From Aquarana catesbeiana (taxonomy: Eukaryota > Chordata > Amphibia > Anura > Ranidae): 64,000 nt of DNA. The position numbers were made by a program, and so were the translations under genes. The notes beneath the pieces are model-generated. The model saw only the letters and a list, made by a program, of their open reading frames with translations. It had not been told where the DNA came from and did no database searches. The stretch spans positions 593,991,790 through 594,055,789 of the forward strand of contig NC_133326.1 in assembly GCF_042186555.1 (NCBI RefSeq), in the 5' to 3' direction. Of the stretch, positions 34,995 to 47,100 are shown one piece after another (within the stretch, counting starts at the first letter, position 1; each line of letters begins with the position of its first letter).

Positions 34995-35215
34995 TACACA
35001 GTCTGAGGGCATCTCCTGCTGTGTGTCTCCGAGCTGAGTGTGAAAACTTTGACCGCGCTGTGAGAAAAGTCCCGCCCTCCTCCTAGATCAGCTCGTGTGA
35101 TAGACGCAGTGTTCTGTCTATCACACAAGCTGATCTAGGAGGAGGGCGGGACTTTTCTCACATCACAGCCAAAGTTTTCACACTCAGCTCCAAAACACAC
35201 AGCGGGAGATGCCCG
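34995..35215. repeat. Large hairpin inside hAT-like MITE
   Basis: Arms of about 100 bp. The left side has GAGCTGAGTGTGAAAACTTT and TAGATCAGCTCGTGTGATAG; the right side has their complements with few differences (CTATCACACAAGCTGATCTA, AAAGTTTTCACACTCAGCTC). The loop is short, near 35103-35113. Confidence 0.88.
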
Positions 35216-35229
35216 CAGACTGTCTAATC

Positions 35230-35700
35230 CAGGCACAGGCACTGACTACAGTGAGGCTGCGATTATGGGCACGGCGAGACTGCATTATGGGCACGGCGAG
35301 ACTGTATTATGGGCATGGTGAGGCTGCCATTATAGGCACGGCGAGGCTGCGATTATGGGCAAGGTGAGACAGCATTATGGGCACGGTGAGACAGCATTAT
35401 GGGCACAGTGAGGCTGCGATTATAGGCACGGCGAGGCTGCGATTATGGGCACGGTGAGACAGCACTATGGGCATGGTAAGGCTGCGATTATGGGCACAGT
35501 AAAGCTGCGATTATGGGCACGGTGAGACTGCCTTATGGGGATGGTGAGGCTGCGATTATGGGCACGGTAAGTCTGAGATTATGGGCACGGTGAGACTGCA
35601 TTATAGGCACGGTAAGGCTGCGATTATGGGCACAGTGAGGCTGCGATTATGGGCACAGTAAAGCTGAGATTATGGGAACGGTGAGGCTGAGTTTATGATG
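35230..35700. repeat. ~24-25-bp tandem array inside hAT-like MITE
   Basis: About 19 copies of a unit based on GAGGCTGCGATTATGGGCAC plus GGT or GGC. Variants change CGATTATG to CATTATG. Confidence 0.92.
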
Positions 35701-35925
35701 TGTGACGTCCTAGCCATGCCCTGCTATGTCCGGCTTTGGCCGTTGCCATAACAACGGTGCTAAATCAGCTAAAAGTAGTTGGATCTGTATGTGCGCTATA
35801 ATTAATCGAAATTAGTCGATTAATCGATAAAAACATTGATTAATCAAACAAGAAAGTTTTAATCAGTAACAGCCCTAATATATATCTATATATATATATA
35901 TATATAGATATATATAGATATATAC

Positions 35926-36085
35926 ACTCACTGGCCACTTTATTAGGTACACCTGTTCAATTGCTTAGTAATACATATTACAAATTATATGACAGCAACT
36001 CAGTGCAGTTAGCATCTAGATGTGGTGAAGACGACTTACTGAAGATCAAACTGAGCATCAGAATGAGGAAGAATTTACTGGTTAC
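35926..36085 (+). mobile_element. Tc1-like transposon, 5' end fragment
   Basis: ACTCACTGGCCACTTTATTA and GGTACACCTGTTCAATTGCT are the recognisable terminal sequence of a widespread vertebrate Tc1-like family. GAAGATCAAACTGAGCATCA near 36040 is just before the usual transposase start (ATGAGGAAG at 36063). The similarity stops near 36085 and the transposase is lost. Confidence 0.72.
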
Positions 36086-36324
36086 ATGCTACTGGCTATT
36101 GGTTATCCTCCTTTATTTTTATTCTATTATCCTCTCAAAAGAAGATATTATGCTATCTACGTGCATTATTGGGTGTTTTAACCAAGTGGCTCAGGTATAC
36201 TCATTACATACGGACGACCTTATAGCATCCAGCTTAGTTCAGGTCATGGGAAAAAAATGTTACATATATATCTCACACCATACTCACTACAAGCACAGCT
36301 CCTTTTACATGAATAGATATAAAA

Positions 36325-37450
36325 AAATGGAGTGATTGGTGCTACCCTGTGACCCCTAAATGAATAACTGAAGAGTTATAAAAAATGTGCAGGTACTAGG
36401 CTAAAGCTGACTTGTAAACCAAAGTATATGTGTACATACCCCACTAGTGAATGTGAAAAACAGTGGGCGTGTGACAAGTGTATCAAATCATACCTGAAAT
36501 CAGCAAAAAGTGAATAACAATAAAAATAAATATAAAAATAGATTATATAAGGTGAGTATGTCTTAAGGTGTATCTAAGTAAGGCTGAGGATACCAACTCA
36601 GATTGTTACTAATGAGGCACATATACTCCCTTAATTAACCAACCATATACCCAGCCATCACCCATAGGATATCTCAATACGTTGTAACACAAACAATGTG
36701 ACAAATAAATAGTAAACACATCACTGTAAATAAGGTACAAATAAAGTCCACACCTATACCATAAAAATAAATGTGTAATCAATATAAAAAAATATATATA
36801 TAAAAATCCAAGTACCTCTTCTGAAAGTGAAAAACATATAAAGAGGAAAACAAAGATGTGATCCCAGAGTGTCCACTATTGCATATGACAGGTGACTTCA
36901 GTGCACAGCACGTAGTGTGACTTTTGGTGCTCCTCTCACTGGGGCCCCACTCACCAGACGTAGTTACCCCTGCAGGGGTAGTAGGCAAAGAGTGGGTGAC
37001 TATGGATGAACCTTCTCCTTGATATACTGTGCTATGCCATCTGTTCCTCCATCGGGCTTTACCACCTGTTCCTACAAGCTCCGGGGTGTGCTCCAACCAG
37101 GACCTCCCAGGTCGTTCCACAGTAGCAAGTGGTGGGGTCCTCACAGGAAAAAACAAGGGGCTCCCATAGTGCAGTATTTAAAATTTAAATTTATTAAAAG
37201 TATATATAAAATCAATAACTTCCCATCGCTGGTAAGCAAGAGCAAAAAAAACCGCAATGGAATTAAGAAGGAAGAGCTGGTCCGCGGAGTGCGTACCATC
37301 TGCGTTCCAGGCTCTGTGTTTCCAGGTGTGACGTAAGAGCGTGGCTCCGCCTTATGCATTTCGTCACTGGACGTTCTCAAAGGCGGTGCCATCACTCCAC
37401 CCTTCACGTGTCATATAGGCGGCGGACATATCGATACCTCCCCTTTGTGC
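36325..37450 (-). mobile_element. Family R1, copy 2
   Basis: Related to the insert at 1890-2818. Both have a TTACCCCTGCAGGGGT-like palindrome (36965-36980 here), an upstream GCTCCTCTCACTGGGGCCCC-like block, and a polyadenylation-type signal on the - strand (TTTATTAAAAG at 37190) next to a GTGCAGTATTTAAA-like block. On the - strand it starts with a GAGAACGTCC...GACGAAATGC motif. No protein was recognised. It may be Penelope-like; this is a guess. The boundaries are approximate. Confidence 0.58.
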
Positions 37451-37686
37451 AAAACAGCAAATGAACGGTCAGGATCAGCTGGGGAAAAAGGATGGCCAAG
37501 GCATCACATCAGAGGCAATAAGCCTCCACACTACATTACCCCATGTCCGTTTGTCTGAGAGAAGTAACAGACAAAAATAACAATACATAGGAGGCATAAC
37601 AGACATTGATAAAGGCTAGGGCAGTACCAGATATTACCATGTAAACCATATGTGCAACCATAAGTGATGGTATAATTAAAAGTGAT

Positions 37687-37689
<3 letters not shown>

Positions 37690-37766
<77 letters not shown>
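37690..37766. repeat. (TA)n microsatellite, ~38 units
   Basis: Uninterrupted TA dinucleotide run of about 77 bases. Confidence 0.97.
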
Positions 37767-37770
<4 letters not shown>

Positions 37771-38063
37771 CATTACATATACAAATGTGCACAATGTACA
37801 GATCGGCTAAAAATATGGGAGCATTATCATTAGAAAATTAATTAATTTAAAATTTAATTCAACGGAATTGTGGCTAAGGTTAACTGAATTAGGTTCTAGT
37901 GTAACCATCATCTCCTTTTACGCATCACAAGCTCCCCGAGGGATTAAACCATGACTACCCTTGCTTACTATAAGAACGTATGTCTCCTCCCCCTGGTTTA
38001 AGCTTTTAGTAACCTTTTGTGGAGTAGAGGTCCTTATTTAGTCCGATTCTGACTCTGTACACT
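37767..38063. other. Non-coding, no recognised gene
   Basis: May include the diverged body of the 3' LTR of Gypsy-1, but only its first ~40 bases at 38064-38105 can be matched. No gene was seen. Confidence 0.4.
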
Positions 38064-38149
38064 CCTCCACAGCTCAGAGAGGGAAGGGCTGAGCTCAGCC
38101 CTGACGGTGCCCCCTCCTCAATGACCCCTCCCCTTTAGAGGACCACCAT

Positions 38150-38849
38150 TGTTACGTACCTAATAGGTGAGCCCAAATTGCAGAGGGTGGCCTCTTACGC
38201 CTCAGACTCGAGGCCCCTGGTAGTGAAGACAGGAGCGCAGGAGTGAGGAGTGGTACAAGTGCCTGGTAGGATCAACAGTAGAAGAGTCAGGTGGCCGGCA
38301 CAGCAGACAGGAAGGTCCAGCAGACAGGTACAGCAGACTGGATGGCTCAGCAGACAGGTGTAGCAGACTGGATGGCTCAGCAGACAGGTGCAGCAGACTG
38401 GATGCCTCAGCAGACAGGTGCAGCAGACTGGATGCCTCAGCAAACAGGTACAGCAGACTGGAACTGGAGCTGGATGGCTTCAGCAGGTAGGTATGGCAGA
38501 CTGGAGGACAGTCTTGGAAGGTCAGGCAAGCTGGGTTGGTTATCAGGCGGGCAGCAGAAGAACAAGTGGAGCAGGCAGAAGTATTGTCAGACAAGCCGGG
38601 GGTCAGGTGCAGGCAGATAACAGGAACAGTCTTGAACAAGCCGGATCAACAGGAGCAGGTTTCAGGTTATCAGGGAACACACACAGAGCTGCAGAGCAAA
38701 CAGCAATGTTTACTTGTGTCAGACAGGTTTAAATAACCCACCAGATGCTAACGGACACGCACGCACGTTCCCGTGCGCATGCGCGTAGGCACCCGCAATC
38801 ATGCACTAATAGGTCTGGATTGCCTGTTACTGGCAGGATCTTCCTGACA
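38150..38849 (-). repeat. Solo LTR in Gypsy-1 3' region
   Basis: A 700-bp LTR: TGTTACGTACC at the left, CTTCCTGACA at the right (TG/CA ends; - strand orientation begins TGTCAGGAAG). Flanks ACCAT (38145-38149) and ACCAG (38850-38854) look like a 5-bp duplication with one change. A GC-rich promoter-like region and a TATTTAAA box (- strand) lie near 38728-38735. It sits between the chromodomain and the purine tract. A diverged relative in + orientation lies at 53358-54186. Confidence 0.78.
38300..38465. repeat. 30-bp tandem repeats in solo LTR
   Basis: About five copies of CAGCAGACTGGATGGCTCAG plus CAGACAGGTG. They are in the transcribed part of the solo LTR. Confidence 0.9.
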
Positions 38850-38864
38850 ACCAGGCTTGAGGGG

Positions 38865-41800
38865 AAAATGTCTATGGAAATCACGGAGGAGGACAGGGGC
38901 CGAGGATGAGACCCAAGAGCGTTCCTCTGGACCGTACCCCTTTCAATGCACCAGGTACTGTATCTGCCCATGGAACCTATGGGAGTCAACAATGGACTGT
39001 ACTTCATACTCCTCATGGTTCTCAACCTGTACAGGGTAAGGACGTGGCACTGAGTTAGTAAAGCGGTTGCAGACCAAAGGTTTTAATAAGAAGACATGAA
39101 ATACATTTGAAATACGCATGTTAGAAGAAAGGTCTAATGCATAAGCCACTGGGTTGATCCTGCGAAGAATACGGAAAGGCCCAATAATCCGAGGTGCGAA
39201 CTTCAGCGAGGGAACACGAAGTCGGAGGTTGCGAGATGACAGCCAGACCCTGTCCCCAACCTGGTAGGAAGGCGGGTGCAGGCGTCTGAGGTCAGCGTGG
39301 AGTCTGTACCTATCATTAGCATGTCGCAAAGCCTCCTGGACTTGTGCCCAAGTGGAACGAAGACCGCAGAGATGCTCCTCTAATGCAGGAATACTTTGCG
39401 GAACAAATGAGTCAGGCAACATGGAAGGTTGGAAACCATAGTTCGCCATAAACTAGGACAATCGGGAAGCAGAATTAAAGGCACTATTGTGCAAACTATG
39501 CCCACGGTAATAGGTCTGACCAGTTGTTATGATGGTCAGAAATATAGCAATGTAGGAATTGCTCCAAGGACTGCTTGGCTTGTTCTGCGACCCCATTAGA
39601 CTGCGGGTAATAAGCAGAGGAAAAAGCAAGCTGAATTCCCAAATGTGCACAAAAGGCTCGCCAGAACTGGGACAACAAACTGACTACCCCTGTCTGAGAC
39701 AATCACCTTGGGTAGCCCATGTAAGCGAAAGATCTCCCGAGCAAAAATGGAAGCTAGTTCCTTAGAAGTGGGCAACTTCTTAAGTGGAATACAATGAGAC
39801 ATTTTTGAGAACTGGTCAACCACCATAAGGACAACTGTGTTGCCCTAGGAGTTGGGTAACTCCACAATGAAATCCATAGACAGGTGGGTCCAGGGCCTCT
39901 CTCCATTTTGTATGGGTTGTAGGAGGCCCACTGGAAGATGTTGCGGAATCTTACTCTGAGCACAGATGGAACAGGCAGCTACGAAGGCGGTTACATCAGC
40001 ATGTAGACTATACCACCAGAATTGTTGGGAATTGTCCAAAAGAGTTGATTTTTCCCAGGGTGGCCAGCAGCCTTGAGAGAATGGTAAGTCTGGAGCATGG
40101 CAGTACGGAGACTCTCTGGGACAAAGCAGTGGTCAAAAGTTTTCTCAGGCGGAGCATGGACCTGAGCAGCAAGAATTTTGTCACCCAAAGGAGAAGTGAG
40201 ACTGGTGCGAACCATAGCCAGAATACGATCAGAAGGAATCACAGGAACCAGAACCAACTCCAACTTGGAAGTGGAGGAAAATTGATGTGACAAGGCATCA
40301 GCCTTTACATTCTTAGTACCGGGTAAGAATGAGACAATGTAATTGAAACTTGACTAGAAAAGAGCCCATTGCACCCTTCTGGGAGAGAGGCGTTTAGCCT
40401 CAGACAAGAATGCAAGATTTTTATGGTCAGTAAGAATGAGAACCGGCACAGTGGTACCTTTGAGGAGATTCTTTCTTTCAGGGCTAAAACGATCACCAAC
40501 AGCTCTCTGTCACCAATCTCGTAATTGCACTGCGCAGGTGACAATTTCTTGGAAAAGTAGCCACAAGGATGCAAAGTGCTCTCAGAGGTAGAACGTTGAG
40601 ACAGAAGGGCGCCAACTCCAGTCTCAGAAACATCAACCTCAAGGATGAAAGGTAACATAGGTTCAGGATGTGCCAACACAGGAGCAGAAACAAAGGCAGC
40701 CTTGAGACTCTCAGAGGCCTTAACAGACTCCAGAGACCAACTCTGTGGGTTACCGTCCTTTCTGGTCATATCAGTCAGGGGCTTGACCAGAGATGAGAAG
40801 TTATGAATAAACTTCTGATAATAGTTGGCAAAGCCCAGGAAATGCTGTAGAGGACATAAACCCATGGGTAAGGGCCACTGTAGGACTGCAGAAAGTTTCT
40901 TTGGGTTCATCGAAAAACCCGCAGTGGAAATGACATAGCCCAGGAATTTAACCTGTTCACAATGGAACTCGCACTTCTCCAATTTACAGTAGAGATTGTT
41001 CTCTCTTAGTTTCTGAAGCACATCAGACATCTGTGTGGTGGCTCTCCAGGGACTTGGAAAATATGAGGATATCATCAAGATAAACCACCGCACATAACTG
41101 CAACAAATCTCGTAGGACATCGTTAATGAATTCCTGGAAAACTGCCAGGGCGTTACAAAGGCCAAAAGGCATTGCGAGGTACTCATAATGGCCTGTTCTG
41201 GTAATAAACACAGTTTTCCACTTGTTGCCCTCCTTAATCCTCACAAGATTGTATGCCCCTCTCAAATCATGCTTTGTGAAAACCGTTGCTCATTTGAGGT
41301 GGTCAAATAACTCTGTAATCAATGGAATCGGATAGGCATGCTTAATCGTGAAATGATTTAGACCCCCCTTTAATCAATACAGGGTCTCAGTTCACCACTC
41401 TTCTTCTTCACAAAAAAAAGAAACCAGCACCAGCAGGGGATGAGGATTTGCGGAAACCTCAAGAAAGTGCGTCTGCAACATACTCCTCCATGGCCTTATC
41501 CTCCAAGACCGACAAAGGGTACACCCGGCCACAAGGGGGTATGGCACCAGGTTGAAGGTTAATTGTGCAATCACACGGGGCGGTGTGGAGGCAAACTACT
41601 GGCTTGAACTTTGTCATAGACATTGCTAAAATCGCGGTACTCCTCACTACTCCTCATGTCTCACTTCATTGTGTACCAGGAGAGAAAATCAGCATGGAGT
41701 CAATCAAAAGAGGGGTTGTGTCTCTGTAACCAAGGATAACCAATAACCAACGGAAACTTAGGTGAGGAAATAACTTGGAATTGGATTATCTCATGGTGAA

Positions 41801-42173
41801 GAGCTCCTACGGCCATGGACAAGGGAACCGTCTCATGAGTCACATGGGCAGGCTGTAGGGGTCTTCCGTCAAGAGCCTCAATGGCAAGTGGAGTGTCACG
41901 CAGCTGCAGCGGAATCGAGTGCTTCAATACAAAGGCAGCATCAATAAACAGGGCTGCAGCCCCAGAGTTGATGAGAGCCTGTATCTCGATGGATGATTCA
42001 GCCCAAAAAAAGGTTACTGAAACCAGGGGCTTATCCTTCTGGATAACTGGGGAAAAAACATTGCCAGCTAAGGTCTGTCCATGACAGGACCCCAAGGTTC
42101 CGGTGTTCTCTGGACGGGTAGGACAAGACTTCAAAAAGTGACCTGCCTGCCCACAATAAAGGCACAATCTCTC
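38865..42173 (-). pseudogene. Gypsy-1 pol (zinc knuckle to chromodomain)
   Basis: Polyprotein of a chromodomain Ty3/gypsy element. From high to low coordinates: CCHC knuckle CLYCGQAGHFLKSC near 42120-42165; protease site reading ALINSGAA near 41963-41990, where the catalytic Asp is replaced by Asn; reverse transcriptase with MPFGLCNA near 41155-41175 and YLDDILIFS near 41060-41085; RNase H with ILEVDVSETGVGALL near 40600-40650; integrase zinc-binding HSLKAAGHPG near 40050-40090 and CSICAQSK near 39945-39970; integrase core with HLSMDFIVELP, VSDRGSQF and SNGVAEQ between 39880 and 39590; C-terminal VGDRVWLSSRNLR near 39220-39260; and a chromodomain near 38870-38990 in which a stop replaces a codon just after QYLVH. 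At least five frame changes are present. Confidence 0.9.
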
Positions 42174-42864
42174 TGTCAGGTATCAGGTGTGGTCAGAGCT
42201 GTGTGGACAGCAACAGAGGAACAAACGCAGGTAAGGTGAAAATATATAATTTATTAAGATAAGTGAATAAACACAACCACCTCCAATATATTACAATGTG
42301 CAACCAAACAACCACCAACAGAAACCCACAAATAATAACAGACAAATATGTACAAGTAAAGGGGAATACCAGAATCATAAACAGGGTCAGGCTAGGGTCA
42401 ACAACGGGGGGTCAGCAGCTGGGGAAAGGAAGACAAGGACAGGATGGATGGATCACAGGAGGGACAGGTCAGGTACAAGGCTCAGGGTCCAGGGTACAGG
42501 TAACAAACAGGAACAGGATCAGGTTCAGGTACGGGTACAGGTACAGATGCAGAGCTTCACAGGTTCAGGGTCAGGGCGCAAGGAAGATACCAAGGCAAGG
42601 TATCAGTGTGTCTGCCGGGTAATTATACATTCCTCCTGCAATTACTCAGGTGATGCCTAATTGCAAGAGATGATGTCGGCCCCACACTGCCAGGAACCAC
42701 CCGCTGGTGGATGCCAGTACTGCGGCCCAAGGATCACATAATACCACCAACAGGGGAAGGCTCCCCTGGCAGTTCCAGATTGCCAGGAGACACCTGCTGG
42801 TTGACCACAGTACTACACGCCAAATGTCAGACAGTATCATCAGCAGGTGGAACCTTTCCTGACA
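42174..42864 (-). repeat. LTR-X, 3' LTR
   Basis: TGTCAGGTATCAGG to CCTTTCCTGACA, with TGTCAGG/CCTGACA inverted ends. It is highly similar along its length to 50376-51068, including a GGTACAGGTACAG-type short repeat. A polyadenylation-type TTAATAAAT lies on the - strand near 42255. Confidence 0.92.
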
Positions 42865-42924
42865 GTACCCCCCCGCCCCTCAAAGGAGCGGCCTCCGGAC
42901 GCTCCTTCTAGCCACTGCTGAGAA

Positions 42925-44124
42925 AAGTCCATGATAGATAAAGGAAGGCCCGTAGACGTGGTGTATCTGGATTTTGCAAAAGCATTTGACACAGTTCCCC
43001 ATAAATGTTTACTGTACAAAATAAGGTCCGTTGGCATGGACCATAGGGTGAGTATATGGATTGAAAACTGGCTACAAGGGCGAGTTCAGAGGGTAGTGAT
43101 AAATGGGGAGTACTTGGAATGGTCAGGGGTGGGTAGTGGGGTTCCCCAGGGTTCTATGCTGGGACCAATCCTATTTAATTTGTTCATAAACAACCTGGAG
43201 GATGGGATAAACAGTTTAATCTCTGTATTTGCAGATGATACTAAGCTAAGCAGGGCAATAACTTCTCCGCAGGATGTGGAAACCTTGCAAAAAGATCTGA
43301 ACAAATGAATGGGGTGGGCAACTACATGGCAAATGAGGTTCAATGTAGAAAAATGTAAAATAATGCATTTGGGTGGCAAAAATATGAATGCAATCTATAC
43401 ACTGGGAGGAGAACCTCTGGGGGAATCTTGGATGGAAAAGGACCTGGGGGTCCTAGTAGATGATAGGCTCAGCAATGGCATGCAATGCCAAGCTGCTGCT
43501 AACAAAGCAAACAGAATATTGGCATGCATTAAAAAGGGGATCAACTCCAGAGATAAAACAATAATTCTCCCACTCTACAAGACTCTGGTCCGGCCGCACC
43601 TAGAGTATGATGTCCAGTTCTGGGCACCAGTCCTCAGGAAGGATGTACTGGAAATGGAGCGAGTACAAAGAAGGGCAACAAAGCTAATAAAGGGTCTGGA
43701 GGATCTTAGTTATGAGGAAAGGTTGCGAGCACTGAACTTATTCTCTCTGGAGAAGAGACACCTGAGAGGGGATATGATTTCAATATACAAATACCATACT
43801 GGTGACCCTACAATAGAAATAAAACTTTTTCGCAGAAAAGAGTTTAACAAGACTCGTGGCCACTCATTAAAATTAGAAGAAAAGAGGTTTAACCTTAAAT
43901 TACGTAGAGGGTTCGTTACTGTAAGAGTGGCAAGGATGTGGAATTCCCTTCCACAGGCGGTGGTCTCAGTGGGGAGCATCGATAGCTTCAAGAAACTATT
44001 AGATAAGCACCCGAATGACCACAACATACAGGGATATACAATGTAATACTGACACATAATCACACATAGGTTGGACTTGATGGACTTGTGTCTTTTTTCA
44101 ACCTTACCTACTATGTAACTATAT
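42925..44124 (+). mobile_element. CR1-clade LINE, 5'-truncated
   Basis: Starts inside the reverse transcriptase and ends with the characteristic CR1 tail: GGTTGGACTTGATGGACTTG near 44069, TTTTTTCAACC and a CTATGTAACTAT end. It lies between the LTR-X 3' LTR region and the minisatellite. No target duplication was recognised. Confidence 0.9.
42931..44046 (+). pseudogene. CR1 reverse transcriptase, C-terminal half
   Basis: Encodes palm and thumb of a CR1 reverse transcriptase: VDVVYLDFAKAFDTVPH near 42952-43002, GVPQGSMLGPILFNLF near 43139-43187, and FADDTKLSRAI near 43228-43260 (FADD catalytic pair). It continues to LVRPHLEYDVQFWAP near 43588-43632 and ARMWNSLPQAVV near 43930-43965, ending at the stop 44044-44046. 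A single in-frame TGA at 43306-43308 is the only lesion I see, so this insert is relatively young. It lacks the endonuclease and ORF1. Confidence 0.92.
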
Positions 44125-47100
44125 CAAGCCGGACAATGGATGGAGGTACATCAAGCCGGGCAGCGGGCACATCAAGGCAGACAGTGGGCACTTCAAGGCA
44201 GGCAGCAGGCACTTCAAGGCAGGCAGCGGGCACTTCAAGGCAGACAGTGGGCACATCAAGGCAGACAGCAGGCTCGTCAGGCTGGGCAGCAGACAGAGGC
44301 TCATCAGGCTGGGCAGCAGACAGGAACACATCAGGCTGGGCAGCAGACAGGAACACATCAGGCTGGGCAGCAGACAGGGGATCATCAGGCTGGGCGGCAG
44401 ACAGGGGCTCATCAGGCTGGAAAGCGGGCACATCAGACTGGAAAGCGGAAACATCAGGCTGGTAGACAGGCACTGAGACATCAGTCTGGAAGGCAGGCAA
44501 CTGAGACATCAGGCTGGAAGGCAGGCAATGAGAGATCAGGCTGGAAAGCAGGCACCGAGACATCAGACTGGAAAGCGGGCAAATTAGACTGCAAAGCGGG
44601 CACATCAGACTGGAAAGTGGTGACATCAGGTTGTAGGGCAGGCACTGAGACATCAGGCTGGAAGGCAGGCAACGAGACATAAGACTGGAAAGCGTGTACA
44701 TCAGACTGGAAAGTGGGTACATCAGACTGGAAAGCGGGCACATTAGACTGGAAGGCAGGCACCAAGACATCAGGCTGGAAAGCAGGCACCGAGACATCAG
44801 ACTGGAAGGCAGGCACAAAGACATCAGACTGGAAAGCGGGCACATCAGACCGGAAGGTAGGCACCAAGACATCAGGCTGGAAGGCAGGCACCGAGACATC
44901 AGTCTGGAAGACAGGCACCGAAACATCAGGCTGGAGGGCAGGCATCGAGACATTGGGCTGGAAGGCAGGAACTGAGACAACAGGCTGGAAGGCAGGCACC
45001 AGGACATCAGACTGGAAAGCGGGCACATCAGACTGGAAAGTGGGCACATCAGACTGGAAGGCGGGCACATCTGACAGGAAGGCAGGTACATCAGACAGGA
45101 AGGCAGGCACATCAGACTGAAAGGCAGGCACCAGGACATCAGACTGGAAGGCAGACACATTAGATTGGAAAGCAGGCACTAGGACATCAGACTGGAAGGC
45201 GGGCACATCAGACTGGAAAACAGCGACATCAGGCTGGAAGCCAGGCATCAGACTGGAGGGCAGGCATTGAGACATCAGGCTGGAAGGCAGGCACCGAGAC
45301 AACAGGCTGGATGGCAGGCACCGGGACATCAGACTGGAAAGCGGGCACGTCAGACTGGAAAGTGGGCACCAGGATATCAGACTGGAAGGGGGGCACATCA
45401 GACTGGAAAGCGGCGACATCAGGCTGGAAGCCAGGCATCAAACTAGAGGGCAGGCATCAGACTGTAAGGCAGGCGCATCCGACAGGAAGGCAGGCACATC
45501 AGACAGGAAGGCAAGCACATCAGACTGAAAGGCAGGCACCAGGACATCAGACTGGAAGGCAGGCACATTAGACTGGAAGGCAGGCACATTAGACTGGAAG
45601 GCAGGCACCAGGACATCAGACTGGAAGGCGGGCACATCAGACTGGAAAACGCTGGAAGCCAGGCAACAGACTGGAGGGCAGGCATTGAGACATCAGGCTG
45701 GAAGGCAGGCAACGAGACATCAGGCTGGATGGCAGGCACCAGGACATCAGACTGGAAAGCGGGCACGTCAGACTGGAAAGCGGGCACATCAGACTGGAAA
45801 GTGGTGACATCAGGTTGTAGGGCAGGCACTGAGACATCAGGTTGGAAGGCAGGCAACGAGACATAAGACTGGAAAGCGTGTACATCAGACTGGAAAGCGG
45901 GTACATCAGACTGGAAAGCGGGCACATTAGACTGGAAGGCAGGCACCAAGACATCAGGCTGGAAAGCAGGCACCGAGACATCAGACTGGAAGGCAGGCAC
46001 AAAGACATCAGACTGGAAAGTGGGCACATCAGACCGGAAGGTAGGCACCAAGACATCAGGCTGGAAGGCAGGCACCGAAACATCAGGCTGGAGGGCAGGC
46101 ATCGAGACATTGGGCTGGAAGGCAGGCACTGAGACAACAGGCTGGAAGGCAGGCACCAGGACATCAGACTGGAAAGCGGGCACATCAGACTGGAAAGCGG
46201 GCACATCAGACTGGAAGGCGGGCACATCTGACAGGAAGGCAGGTACATCAGACAGGAAGGCAGGCACATCAGTCTGAAAGGCAGGCACCAGGACATCAGA
46301 CTGGAAGGCAGACACATTAGACTGGAAAGCAGGCACTAGGACATCAGACTGGAAGGCGGGCACATCAGACTGGAAAACAGCGACATCAGGCTGGAAGCCA
46401 GGCATCAGACTGGAGGGCAGGCATTGAGACATCAGGCTGGAAGGCAGGCACCGAGACAACAGGCTGGATGGCAGGTACCGGGACATCAGACTGGAAAGCG
46501 GGCACGTCAGACTGGAAAGTGGGCACCAGGATATCAGACTGGAAGGGGGGCACATCAGACTGGAAAGCGGCGACATCAGGCTGGAAGCCAGGCATCAAAC
46601 TAGAGGGCAGGCATCAGACTGTAAGGCAGGCGCATCCGACAGGAAGGCAGGCACATCAGACAGGAAGGCAAGCACATCAGACTGAAAGGCAGGCACCAGG
46701 ACATCAGACTGGAAGGCAGGCACATTAGACTGGAAGGCAAGCACATTAGACTGGAAGGCAGGCACCAGGACATCAGACTGGAAGGCGGGCACATCAGACT
46801 GGAAAACGCTGGAAGCCAGGCAACAGACTGGAGGGCAGGCATTGAGACATCAGGCTGGAAGGCAGGCAATGAGACAACAGGCTGGATGGCAGGCACCAGG
46901 ACATCAGACTGGAAAGCGGGCACGTCAGACTGGAAAGCGGGCACATCAGACTGGAAAGTGGTGACATCAGGTTGTAGGGCAGGCACTGAGACATCAGGCT
47001 GGAAGGCAGGCAACGAGACATAAGACTGGAAAGCGTGTACATCAGACTGGAAAGCGGGTACATCAGACTGGAAAGCGGGCACATTAGACTGGAAGGCAGG

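Larger units (their letters stand above)
34833..35877. mobile_element. hAT-like MITE with hairpin and tandem array
   Basis: Ends TAGGGCCGT (34833) and ACAGCCCTA (35869-35877) are inverted with one mismatch. Flanks ATATATAT on both sides fit an 8-bp duplication but sit in TA microsatellite, so the duplication cannot be proven. Just inside both ends are repeated ATTAATCG/CGATTAAT motifs. It has no coding capacity. Confidence 0.78.

Noticed and set aside
37531..37794. Open frame with a Tyr-Ile repeat
   Set aside because: Translation of a (TA)n microsatellite; the same applies near 58323-58511 and 31960-32377.
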